Source of the DNA: Streptomyces griseosporeus
GTDB lineage: Bacteria; Actinomycetota; Actinomycetes; Streptomycetales; Streptomycetaceae
DNA: 64,000 bases
Reading direction: 5' to 3'
Assembly: GCF_014656055.1 (NCBI RefSeq)
Contig: NZ_BNBR01000001.1
Span: forward strand, 1,550,001 to 1,614,000
A program made the position numbers and the translations under genes. This document shows, in pieces, positions 51,939-59,446 of the stretch. The notes beneath the pieces were generated by a model. The model saw only the letters and a list, made by a program, of their open reading frames with translations, was not told the origin of the DNA and did no database searches. How positions within the stretch are numbered: the first letter of the stretch is position 1; each line of letters starts with the position of its first letter.

Positions 51939-52667
51939 GTGGACCCCGATCTCTATCCCGACCTGGTGGCCGTGGGCGGCCTGGCCGCCGCTCTGGAGCG
52001 CGCGGCGGGTGAACGCGCCGTGCACGTGACCGTCGTACCCGAGAGCGGGGGCGCGTCCGTCGCGCCGGTCAGCCCGCCGCCGGTGCCGTTCCGTCGCCCT
52101 CTGTCCGTCGCTCTGGCAGCGGAGAAGCGCCTGTTCGTGGTGTGGGGCAGGAGCCGAGGGGTCGAGCTGGTCAGGGGGGCGACAGCCGACCTGAGGGACG
52201 TCGTAGGGGCGGCCGTGGCCTGGGGGGAGGGCAGGAGCCTGAGCGAACTGCGGGAGCTGTTCCCCTTTCTGTCCTCCGACGAGCGCGCGCGGGCCCATGA
52301 ACGGGGACCGGCGGCGGTGGTCGACCTCCAGTGGCGTCAGCTGAGGGAACAGGCAGCCGGCGAGCGGGGGTTCCCGGAGTTCGCCCTGCTGGTGGAAGCG
52401 GCGTATGCCGATCCGCGGCTCAGGCGGCTGTCCGCGTTCTCGAGCCACTGGACGCTGGGCTTCAGCGCCGGCACCGGCCAGTCGTCGGGGGTGGAGGTCG
52501 CCATCGCCCCCGCGCACGACGGCCGCCCCTACCGGGTCCGGGCGTCCCTGCACGACGGCGACCTCATCGGTGAAGCCGACACCGCGGACGAGGCTGTGGC
52601 CCTGGCCGTGGCCCACCTTCCGGTGGGCCTCGGTCCGGCCGTCGCCGGAGCCGACGACGCCCTCTGA
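51939..52667 (+). CDS. DUF6193-family protein
   Basis: A 242-residue protein. GTG 51939 is chosen because the family N-terminus VDPDLYPDLVAVGGLAAALE starts there; an in-frame GTG at 51882 would add 19 poorly conserved residues. Segments GVELVRGATADLRDVVGAAV, SELRELFPFLSSDERA, FSSHWTLGFSAGTG and GDLIGEADTADEAVALAVAH match my memory of DUF6193, which databases label a natural-product biosynthesis protein without biochemical proof. No biosynthetic genes adjoin it here, so function remains unknown. Confidence 0.75.
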   Translation: MDPDLYPDLVAVGGLAAALERAAGERAVHVTVVPESGGASVAPVSPPPVPFRRPLSVALAAEKRLFVVWGRSRGVELVRGATADLRDVVGAAVAWGEGRSLSELRELFPFLSSDERARAHERGPAAVVDLQWRQLREQAAGERGFPEFALLVEAAYADPRLRRLSAFSSHWTLGFSAGTGQSSGVEVAIAPAHDGRPYRVRASLHDGDLIGEADTADEAVALAVAHLPVGLGPAVAGADDAL

Positions 52668-52686
52668 CCGGCGGCGCCTTGCCCCG

Positions 52687-53043
52687 TCAGCGGTCGGCGC
52701 TTCCCTCCGCCGTCTCGGGGTCCGCAGGACGCTCCGCCAGTTCCTTGAGGCGCAGCAGGCGGGTCTCCCAGGAGCGGCCTATCCGGTCCAGTTCGCGGGC
52801 CAGGGCGCCGAGGCGGGCGCCGACCGCGACGTGGACGACCTCGCGGCCGCGCTGTTCGGACTCGACCAGGCCGACCTCGCGCAGCACCTCCAGGTGCTTG
52901 CCGATGGCCTGGCGGCTCACCGGCATCACCTTGGCCAGCGCGGACGCGGACATCGGGCCCTCGCCGAGGCGGGTGAGGATCTCCCAGCGCGTCGGGTCAC
53001 CGAGCGCGGCGCACACGGTCGGCAGCGGGGCGGGGGCCGTCAC
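52687..53043 (-). CDS. ArsR-family transcriptional regulator
   Basis: A 118-residue winged-helix protein. GTG 53043 overlaps the TGA of the SRPBCC gene (GTGA). Motif: ALGDPTRWEILTRLGEGPMS then ASALAKVMPVSRQAIGKHLE and VLREVGLVESEQRGREVVH. No metal-binding cysteine set is present, so it is the non-metal ArsR type usually paired with an AHSA1/SRPBCC protein. It probably represses its own operon through the palindromes at 53572-53630. Confidence 0.93.
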   Translation of the reverse strand: MTAPAPLPTVCAALGDPTRWEILTRLGEGPMSASALAKVMPVSRQAIGKHLEVLREVGLVESEQRGREVVHVAVGARLGALARELDRIGRSWETRLLRLKELAERPADPETAEGSADR

Positions 53044-53537
53044 GGGCGGCCCGCCGGGGCCTGCGTGTCCGCCTCGACGAAGGTCTTCGCCGCCTGCAGT
53101 TCGGTGAGCCAGCCCTTGTCGTTGCCCTCGCGCTGCTTCAGCCAGTCCGCCGGGTCGTCGGCGAGCCCGGAGAAGCCGCTCTCGACCACGCGCAGGGTGA
53201 CCCCGCCGCCGTCCCGTTCCTCGATCCAGAACTCGACGAGGGTGGAGGGCGTCGACTCGTCCCGGGACGGGGTGCCGATCCAGCGGAACGCCGCGTAGCG
53301 CGGCTTGTCCAGCTCGACCGTGCGGAAGCGGAACTCGCCCATCTCGGGATGGCGGACCACCGCCACGTCGTCCTCGTAGCGCAGGTCCGGCTCGGCGTCG
53401 ACCGTGCCGTCGTTGATGTACCAGCCGGGCCGGGCGACCAGCTCCCAGACGCGCTCGGCCGGGGCGTCGATGTCGATCTGCCGCGCGATCCGGTCCAGCT
53501 CGGCCAGTTCCGCGGCGGTGTGGGTGGCGTCGGTCAT
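53040..53537 (-). CDS. SRPBCC (AHSA1-like) domain protein
   Basis: A 165-residue protein. ATG 53537 follows AAGGAGA. AHSA1/START-like fold: RQIDIDAPAERVWELVARPG, VVRHPEMGEFRFRTVELDKP, AAFRWIGTPSRDESTPSTLV and a C-terminal helix KGWLTELQAAKTFVEA. These small helix-grip proteins bind hydrophobic ligands, and in this pairing may modulate the ArsR regulator encoded directly after them. The ligand is unknown. Confidence 0.92.
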   Translation of the reverse strand: MTDATHTAAELAELDRIARQIDIDAPAERVWELVARPGWYINDGTVDAEPDLRYEDDVAVVRHPEMGEFRFRTVELDKPRYAAFRWIGTPSRDESTPSTLVEFWIEERDGGGVTLRVVESGFSGLADDPADWLKQREGNDKGWLTELQAAKTFVEADTQAPAGRP

Positions 53538-53571
53538 GGGTCTCTCCTTCGAAGCGGATACGCGATGCGCA

Positions 53572-53630
53572 ATGTGCAATTCAAAGGTTGCACATCGAGG
53601 GGCTGCGCGCAACCCGTGGGTTGCATGTGC
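53572..53630. promoter_or_regulatory. Nested palindromes upstream of SRPBCC-ArsR operon
   Basis: ATGTGCAA (53572-53579) and TTGCACAT (53588-53595) are a perfect repeat with an eight-base spacer. GCAACCC-GT-GGGTTGC (53609-53624) follows, and its GCATGTGC edge can also pair with the earlier GCACAT. Likely ArsR operators controlling the operon and perhaps the divergent epimerase gene. Confidence 0.6.
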
Positions 53631-53714
53631 TGGCTCGCCGTCTTCCTTACCGACCGGTGACATGTCCGGCGGGGTCCTGCGCCCCGCCCCCTCCCGCGCC
53701 CTAGCCTGCGGTCC

Positions 53715-54716
53715 ATGCGCGTACTGGTCACCGGCGGTGCCGGGTTCATCGGGTCCCATGTCGTCGAGGCGCTCGCCGCGCGCGGGCACGAGCCCGTGGT
53801 GTTCGACGTGCGGGCCGACGCGGCGGCGGACGTACGCCACCGCGACGCCGTGGAGCGCGCGCTCGTCGGCGTGGACGCCGTGTGCCACCAGGCGGCGATG
53901 GTCGGGCTCGGCGACGGCGTCGCCGACGCGGCCGAGTACGTCTCCCGCAACGACCTCGGTACGGCCGTGCTGCTCGCCGCGATGGCCGACGCGGACGTGC
54001 GGCGCCTGGTGCTGGCCGGGTCGATGGTGGTGTACGGCGAGGGACGGTACGAGTGCGCCCGGCACGGCGTCGTACGGCCCGGGCCGCGGGATGTCGCCGG
54101 CCTGGACGCCGGGCGGTTCGAGCCGCTGTGCCCGCTGTGCGGTGCCGAGGTGACGCCGGGGCTGGTGGGCGAGGACGCGCCGCTCGACCCGCGGAACGTG
54201 TACGCGGCGACCAAGGTGGCCCAGGAGCATCTGGCGGCGGCGTGGGCGCGCGCGACGGGCGGGTCGGCGGTGTCGCTGCGGTACCACAACGTGTACGGGC
54301 CGCGGATGCCGCGAAACACGCCGTACGCCGGGGTCGCCTCCCTCTTCCGGTCCGCGCTGGCGCGCGGCGAGGCGCCGCGGGTGTTCGAGGACGGGCGGCA
54401 GCGACGGGACTTCGTGCACGTGCGGGACGTGGCGGCGGCCAACGCCGTGGCGCTGGAGGCCGATCAGGCCGGCGGGGTGCTCGCCGCGTACAACGTGGGC
54501 AGCGGTGAGCCGCACACCGTCGGTGAGATGGCGCGGGCGCTGGCCGCCGCGTACGGCGGGCCCGAGCCCGTCGTCACGGGCGAGTACCGGCTCGGCGACG
54601 TCCGGCACGTCACGGCCGACTCCTCACGGCTGCGGGACCGGCTGGGCTGGAAGGCGGAGGTGGGCTTCGCCGACGGCATGCGGGAGTTCGCGGCGGCCCC
54701 GCTGCGCGGCGAGTGA
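53715..54716 (+). CDS. NAD-dependent sugar epimerase/dehydratase
   Basis: A 333-residue extended SDR starting at ATG 53715. NAD motif VLVTGGAGFIGSHVVEALAA; LVLAGSMVVYGEGRYEC; catalytic Tyr-Lys in RNVYAATKVAQEHLAAAW; RYHNVYGPRMPRNTPYAGVA. A cysteine pair (EPLCPLCGAEVT, near residues 138-141) in the middle is unusual and resembles a rubredoxin-like knuckle seen in some actinobacterial homologues. It acts on a nucleotide sugar; with the glycosyltransferases 2-10 kb away a surface-glycan role is possible. It ends three bases from the convergent kinase gene. Confidence 0.9.
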   Translation: MRVLVTGGAGFIGSHVVEALAARGHEPVVFDVRADAAADVRHRDAVERALVGVDAVCHQAAMVGLGDGVADAAEYVSRNDLGTAVLLAAMADADVRRLVLAGSMVVYGEGRYECARHGVVRPGPRDVAGLDAGRFEPLCPLCGAEVTPGLVGEDAPLDPRNVYAATKVAQEHLAAAWARATGGSAVSLRYHNVYGPRMPRNTPYAGVASLFRSALARGEAPRVFEDGRQRRDFVHVRDVAAANAVALEADQAGGVLAAYNVGSGEPHTVGEMARALAAAYGGPEPVVTGEYRLGDVRHVTADSSRLRDRLGWKAEVGFADGMREFAAAPLRGE

Positions 54717-54719
54717 GCC

Positions 54720-55832
54720 TCAGCCCGGTGCCGTGGGCAGGGTGACCTCGAAGCGGCAGCCGCCGGGGATGTTGCGGACGGTCGCGCGCCCCTGGTGGGC
54801 CTCGACGATGCCCCGCACGATGGCGAGGCCGAGTCCCGCGCCCGCCGGGGGCGTACGGGCGTGGCTGCCGCGCCAGCCGGTGTCGAAGACGCGCGGCAGG
54901 TCCTCCTCGGGGATGCCGCCGCAGCCGTCGGTCACGGACACCACGACGCCGTCGGGCGAGCGTTCGGCGGCGACGGCGACCGTGCCGTCGGCGGGGGTGC
55001 GGCGGATGGCGTTGACGAGGAGGTTGCCGAGGACGCGGCTCATCTCCCTGCCGTCCACCTCGACCGGCACCGGTTCGATGCGGTCCCCGACCAGCCGTAC
55101 GCCGTGCTCGCGGGCGAGCGGGTCGGCGCCCGCGAGGGCGTCGCCGACCAGGTCGTACAGGGAGATCCGGGCGGGCGCGAGGGCGAGCGTGCCGGCGTGG
55201 ATGCGGGAGAGTTCGAACAGGTCGCCGACCATGTCGTTGAGGCGTTCCACCTCGGTGCGGATCTGCCGCAGATACCGGTCGGGGTCGGCGGCGACGCCGT
55301 CCTCCAGCGCCTCGGCCATGGCGCGCAGTCCGGCGAGCGGGGTGCGCAGGTCGTGGGAGATCCAGGCGACGAGTTCGCGCCGGGAGGACTCCAGGGCCCG
55401 CTCCCGCTCCCGGGACGCCGCGAGGCGGGCGCTGGTGGTGGCCAGCTCCCGGCTGAGCGCGGCCAGTTCGGCGGTGGCGGGGCCGTCGGGGGCGGCGAAG
55501 GAGCCGTCGTCGCCGAGCGCGCGGGCGGCCAGGGCGAGGGCGTGGCTGCGGGCGACGACCCAGCGACCCAGCAGCAGCGCGGTCGCCAGCGACACCACGG
55601 CGGCCATCGCGACGACCGTGGTGACGACGGTCAGGTCGTGGCCGGAGAGGAACATCGCCCGGGCGACGGCGAGCGTGCCGGCCAGCATCGCGGTGACCGC
55701 GACGGCGGCGACCACCGCGAGGGAGGCGGTCAGCGAGCGGCGCCGGATCAGCAGCAGCACACCCGCGCCGAGCACTCCGGCCGCGGTGGCGCCGAGGAAG
55801 GCGTACAGGGCGATGAGGAGCATGTCACGCAC
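54720..55832 (-). CDS. Sensor histidine kinase
   Basis: A 370-residue protein starting at GTG 55832. Two N-terminal helices (LIALYAFLGATAAGVLGAGV; VVTTVVAMAAVVSLATALLL), then a dimerisation/phosphoacceptor helix with His in RRELVAWISHDLRTPLAGLR, an N box LGNLLVNAIRRTPADGTVAV, and G boxes (VTDGCGGIPEEDLPRVFDTG; AGAGLGLAIVRGIVEAHQGR). The Asn of the N box is intact. There is no large external sensor domain. It is encoded two bases after its response regulator; the signal is unknown. Confidence 0.93.
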   Translation of the reverse strand: MRDMLLIALYAFLGATAAGVLGAGVLLLIRRRSLTASLAVVAAVAVTAMLAGTLAVARAMFLSGHDLTVVTTVVAMAAVVSLATALLLGRWVVARSHALALAARALGDDGSFAAPDGPATAELAALSRELATTSARLAASRERERALESSRRELVAWISHDLRTPLAGLRAMAEALEDGVAADPDRYLRQIRTEVERLNDMVGDLFELSRIHAGTLALAPARISLYDLVGDALAGADPLAREHGVRLVGDRIEPVPVEVDGREMSRVLGNLLVNAIRRTPADGTVAVAAERSPDGVVVSVTDGCGGIPEEDLPRVFDTGWRGSHARTPPAGAGLGLAIVRGIVEAHQGRATVRNIPGGCRFEVTLPTAPG

Positions 55833-55834
55833 GG

Positions 55835-56563
55835 TCAGCTCCCGTTCGCCGCGGTCTCGAAGCGGTAGCCGACGCCCCACACGGTCTGGATCAGACGGGG
55901 GCGGCCCGGGTCGTCCTCGACCTTGCCGCGCAGCCGGCGCACGTGCACGGTGACGGTGGACAGGTCGCCGAAGTCCCACCCCCACACCTCGCGCATCAGC
56001 TCCTCGCGGGTGAAGGCGCGGCCCGGGTGCCGCAGGAAGAACGCCAGCAGGTCGAACTCGCGGATGGTCAGGGCGAGTTCACCGCCGTCCTTGACGGCGC
56101 GGCGGCCCGCCGGGTCGACCTCCAGTCCGCCGGCGCGCAGCATGCCGGGCGTCCCCGCGGGCCGGGTGCGGCGCAGCACGGACTCGACGCGCAGGACGAG
56201 TTCGCGGGGGCTGAACGGCTTGGTGACGTAGTCGTCGGCGCCGACCTCCAGGCCGAGGATGCGGTCGTCCTCGTCGCCGCGCGCGGTGAGCATGATGACC
56301 GGCACCGGCCCGTGGCCGCGCATCCGGCGGCACACCTCCAGACCGTCCATGCCGGGCAGCATCAGGTCGAGGACGACCAGGTCGGGCCAGTGCGCGGCGG
56401 CGCGGGCGAGGGCGGCCGGACCGTCGCCGGCGCGGTCCACGACGTAGCCGGCGCGGTCGAGGTAGCCGGAGACCACCTCGGCCACGGTGGGGTCGTCGTC
56501 GACGACCAGGACCCGGGCGCCCGCGTCCGCTTCGGCGCCCGGCGTGTCGTACGGCTGCTGCAT
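55835..56563 (-). CDS. OmpR-family response regulator
   Basis: A 242-residue protein starting at ATG 56563. Receiver domain with acid pair VLVVDDDPTVAEVVSGYL, phosphoacceptor Asp in DLVVLDLMLPGMDGLEVCRR, Thr in VIMLTARGDEDD and Lys in GADDYVTKPFSPRELVLRVE. The C-terminal winged helix reads LTIREFDLLAFFLRHPGRAF, then DLSTVTVHVRRLRGKVEDD and IQTVWGVGYRFE. It partners the kinase next to it. The target may be the divergent glycosyltransferase operon starting 112 bp away. Confidence 0.95.
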   Translation of the reverse strand: MQQPYDTPGAEADAGARVLVVDDDPTVAEVVSGYLDRAGYVVDRAGDGPAALARAAAHWPDLVVLDLMLPGMDGLEVCRRMRGHGPVPVIMLTARGDEDDRILGLEVGADDYVTKPFSPRELVLRVESVLRRTRPAGTPGMLRAGGLEVDPAGRRAVKDGGELALTIREFDLLAFFLRHPGRAFTREELMREVWGWDFGDLSTVTVHVRRLRGKVEDDPGRPRLIQTVWGVGYRFETAANGS

Positions 56564-56675
56564 GCCTCCAGCCTCGCACCGCGCCGCCCGGCGTGGCGCG
56601 GGCCTGCGCGGACGTCCGCGTTTCGTAAGACGGCGGCGCCCTTTTCGTCCGTTTCGCGTCCGTAGGGTGAGAGCC

Positions 56676-57389
56676 GTGACGACCCCTTTCCCGACTTCCC
56701 CGACGTCCGCGATCCCGGACGTCGACGTCGTACTGCCCTGTCTGGACGAGGCCGAGGCGTTGCCCTGGGTGCTGGAACGCATCCCGGACGGCTGGCGGGC
56801 CCTGGTGGTGGACAACGGCTCCACCGACGGCTCGGCCGACCTCGCCCGCCGCCTCGGCGCGACCGTGGTGCAGGAGCCGCGGCGCGGCTTCGGCGCGGCC
56901 TGCCACACGGGCCTGCTCGCGGCCCGCGCGGACATCGTGTGCTTCTGCGACTGCGACGCCTCGCTGGATCCGGCGCTGCTGGTGCCGTTCGTGGAGCAGG
57001 TGCGCGGCGGCGCGGCCGACCTGGTGCTCGGGCGGCGCCGGCCGCAGCGCCGCGGCGTGTGGCCCGCGCACGCCCGCGCCGGGAACCTCGTCCTCGCCCG
57101 GCTGCTGCGCCGCCGCACCGGCCTGCGCCTGCACGACCTCGGCCCGCTGCGGGCGGCCCGGCGCGAGGCGCTGCTCGGGCTGGGGCTGACCGACCGGCGC
57201 AGCGGCTACCCGCTGCAGATGGTGGTCCGGGCCGCGGACGCCGGCTGGCGGATCCGCGAGCGGGATGTGCCGTATCTGCCGCGCAGCGGCGCCTCGAAGG
57301 TGACCGGCACCTGGCGCGGCACCTGGCAGGCGGTACGCGACATGAGCCGGGTGCTGGCCGAACCGGCGGCCGAGGGGGCGGTGCGGTGA
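56676..57389 (+). CDS. Family 2 glycosyltransferase (dolichyl-phosphate-mannose-synthase-like)
   Basis: A 237-residue GT-A protein. GTG 56676 follows GGGTGAGAG. Motifs: DVDVVLPCLDEAEALPWVLE, LVVDNGSTDGSADLARRLGA, RGFGAACHTGLLAARADIVC, FCDCDASLDPALLVPFVEQV (the D-x-D) and TDRRSGYPLQMVVRAADAGW. It has no membrane helices. It adds sugar from a nucleotide sugar to a lipid-phosphate or similar acceptor. The stop overlaps the next gene (GTGA). Confidence 0.93.
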   Translation: MTTPFPTSPTSAIPDVDVVLPCLDEAEALPWVLERIPDGWRALVVDNGSTDGSADLARRLGATVVQEPRRGFGAACHTGLLAARADIVCFCDCDASLDPALLVPFVEQVRGGAADLVLGRRRPQRRGVWPAHARAGNLVLARLLRRRTGLRLHDLGPLRAARREALLGLGLTDRRSGYPLQMVVRAADAGWRIRERDVPYLPRSGASKVTGTWRGTWQAVRDMSRVLAEPAAEGAVR

Positions 57390-58018
57390 CCACGCTGCTG
57401 GTGATCGCCAAGGAACCGCGCCCGGGCCGGGTCAAAACCCGGCTCACCCCGCCCTACACCCCCGAACAGGCCGCCGCGCTGGCGGCCGCGGCGCTCACGG
57501 ACACACTGCGGGCGGTCGCGGCGGCGCCCGCGTCCCGACGGGTGCTCGTCCTGGACGGGCGGCCGGGCCCCTGGCTGCCGCCCGGCTTCGACGTCGTACC
57601 GCAGTGCGCGGGCGGCCTCGACGAACGGCTCGCCGCGGCCTTCGCCGCGTGCTCCGGCCCGGCCCTGCTCATCGGCATGGACACCCCCCAGGTCACCCCG
57701 GAACTGCTCACCGTCGAACCGGACGGCTGCGACGCGTGGTTCGGCCCCGCCGAGGACGGCGGCTTCTGGGCGCTGGGCCTGGCGGCCCCCGACCCGGCGC
57801 TGCTGCGCGGGGTGCCGATGTCCCGCCCCGACACCGGGGCGGTCCAGCGCGCCCGGCTGGTCGCCGCCGGCCTGCGGGTGCGGGACCTGCCGCCGCTCCG
57901 CGACGTGGACACGGCCACGGACGCGGAGGCGGTCGCCGCGACGGCCCCGCACGGCCGCTTCGCGGCGGAACTGGCCCGCGTCCGCGGGGAGCGCGCACGA
58001 GCGGGGGTACGGCGATGA
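57386..58018 (+). CDS. TIGR04282/DUF2064-family nucleotidyl- or glycosyltransferase
   Basis: A 210-residue protein starting at GTG 57386, overlapping the GT2 stop. N-terminus LLVIAKEPRPGRVKTRLTPP, the signature of this family, then LIGMDTPQVTPELLTV (metal-site Asp) and WFGPAEDGGFWALGLAAPDP. These are GT-A-like proteins sometimes labelled arsenosugar glycosyltransferases; most are uncharacterised. With the GT2 beside it, it may activate or transfer a sugar in the same pathway. Confidence 0.88.
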   Translation: MTTLLVIAKEPRPGRVKTRLTPPYTPEQAAALAAAALTDTLRAVAAAPASRRVLVLDGRPGPWLPPGFDVVPQCAGGLDERLAAAFAACSGPALLIGMDTPQVTPELLTVEPDGCDAWFGPAEDGGFWALGLAAPDPALLRGVPMSRPDTGAVQRARLVAAGLRVRDLPPLRDVDTATDAEAVAATAPHGRFAAELARVRGERARAGVRR

Positions 58019-58335
58019 GCCTCGCGGAGACACCGAGGACGACGACGGCCGACCGGCCCGGCACCCCGGACGCCGGGGGCAGCCTCGGCCGACCGGCCCT
58101 CGACGCCGATGCCACCGGACCACGTCCGGCACGAGCGCACACAAGAATCGCCGCCGCGCCGGCACACGTGCCGCCGGAGGCGGGCGGCGTGGGCCACGGG
58201 ACCGTCACGGGCACCGTCACCGCGCCGACGGCGGCCCGCTGGGCTACGACCGGGACGCCGCGTCGGCGCACCGTCCAGCCCGCCGGGGCGGAGCGTGGTG
58301 GCGCCGCGTGTCCGGGAGCCGGGGTGGGGTCGTGA
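58015..58335 (+). CDS. Possible 106-residue linker ORF
   Basis: ATG 58015 overlaps the previous stop (ATGA), and its TGA at 58333-58335 overlaps the next start (GTGA), the pattern of translationally coupled genes. The product is Ala/Thr/Pro/Arg/Gly-rich without recognisable motifs, and its codon bias is less strict than its neighbours (more A-ending codons). It may be a real fast-evolving protein, the remnant of a gene, or a leader that carries ribosomes to the methyltransferase gene. Confidence 0.4.
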   Translation: MSLAETPRTTTADRPGTPDAGGSLGRPALDADATGPRPARAHTRIAAAPAHVPPEAGGVGHGTVTGTVTAPTAARWATTGTPRRRTVQPAGAERGGAACPGAGVGS

Positions 58336-59111
58336 GTACCGTCCTGCCGTCGGAGGCCACCGCCGGTGCCTGGGGTGCCGACCCTTACACGTATGCCGTG
58401 CGGGCCGGGCGGGGGCCGCTGTTCCTCAGCCGGGGGGACGGATGGCTGCTGCCGCTGGAGGTGGAGCGGTGGTGTGCGCGGGCCGACGCGGACGATCTGG
58501 AGGTGCTGCGGCGGTGCGAGGGCGCCGTGCTGGACGTGGGGTGCGGGCCGGGGCGGCTGGTGGCGGAGCTGGCGGCACGGGACGTGCCGGTGCTCGGCAT
58601 CGACGTCAGCGAGGCCGCCGTCGCCCGCACCGCCGCGCTCGGCGGGCGGGCGCTGCGCCGCTCGGTGTTCGCGCCGCTGCCCGACGAGGGCCGGTGGGGC
58701 ACGGCGCTGCTGGTCGACGGGAACGTCGGTATCGGCGGGGACCCGCGTGCGCTGCTGGACCGGCTGCGCGGCCTCCTCGCGCCCGGCGGTCTGCTCATCG
58801 CCGAGACGGTCCCGGCCGACGTCGACGAGCGGGTCCTGGTCCGGGTCACCGACGCCCTCGGCCGCAGCAGCGCCCCCTTCCCGTGGGCCCGGCTCGGCAC
58901 ACCGGCGCTGCTGCGGCACGCCCGCCCGCTCGGGTGGCGTGCGGTCGATCAGTGGACGGCCGGCGGCCGCTGCTTCGTGGCCCTGCGGAGCCGCCGCAGC
59001 CGGCGCAGCCGCAGCAGGAGCAGCAGCGCGGAACCGCCGAAGAGCGCGGCGCTGATCAGCAGCCAGCGGGCGGCGAAGCCGTCCGGGGACAGCCCGGTCA
59101 CCGCCCGGTAG
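58332..59111 (+). CDS. SAM-dependent methyltransferase
   Basis: A 259-residue class I methyltransferase starting at GTG 58332. SAM motif I AVLDVGCGPGRLVAELAARD, then VLGIDVSEAAVARTAALG, LLVDGNVGIGGDPRALLDRL and GGLLIAETVPADVDERV. The fold ends near residue 219 (RCFVALRSRR). The last 40 residues, rich in Arg and Ser, are encoded opposite the 3' end of the convergent membrane-protein gene (163-nt overlap) and may not be functional. Substrate unknown. Confidence 0.85.
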   Translation: MSTVLPSEATAGAWGADPYTYAVRAGRGPLFLSRGDGWLLPLEVERWCARADADDLEVLRRCEGAVLDVGCGPGRLVAELAARDVPVLGIDVSEAAVARTAALGGRALRRSVFAPLPDEGRWGTALLVDGNVGIGGDPRALLDRLRGLLAPGGLLIAETVPADVDERVLVRVTDALGRSSAPFPWARLGTPALLRHARPLGWRAVDQWTAGGRCFVALRSRRSRRSRSRSSSAEPPKSAALISSQRAAKPSGDSPVTAR

Positions 59112-59446
59112 CGGTCCTCGACCCGCCCGCTGATCAGCGGGAACCACACGAGGAGCAGAAGTCCGGAGAGGGCCGCGGGGACCCGCACGTACCCGGTCAG
59201 TTCGCGGCCGCCCCGCGCGCCCGGGCCGCGGACACGGTCCAGCGCCCGCACGAGCGCCTGGTCGGCCGCCGTGTACAGCGGCAGCAGCACCAGGTCGTGC
59301 ACGAGCGCGGCGCCCACGAACCACAGCAGCACGCCGACCGGGTCGCCCTCCAGCAGCCGCACGCCCGCATACCCGGCGAGGGCGAAGGAGCAGGCGAGCA
59401 GCAGCGTCGCGAACGGGCTGCCGAGCGGCAGGCGGGGTCGGCGCAT
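58949..59446 (-). CDS. Small membrane protein linked to the molybdoenzyme
   Basis: A 165-residue protein starting at ATG 59446, overlapping the molybdoenzyme stop (TGATG). About four hydrophobic segments: FATLLLACSFALAGYAGVRL, VLLWFVGAALVHDLVLLPLY, VPAALSGLLLLVWFPLIS and LLISAALFGGSALLLLLRL, then a basic tail of LRRLRRLRR type. No heme or metal ligand pattern is obvious. Tight coupling suggests it works with the membrane-anchored molybdopterin oxidoreductase. Confidence 0.8.
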   Translation of the reverse strand: MRRPRLPLGSPFATLLLACSFALAGYAGVRLLEGDPVGVLLWFVGAALVHDLVLLPLYTAADQALVRALDRVRGPGARGGRELTGYVRVPAALSGLLLLVWFPLISGRVEDRYRAVTGLSPDGFAARWLLISAALFGGSALLLLLRLRRLRRLRRATKQRPPAVH

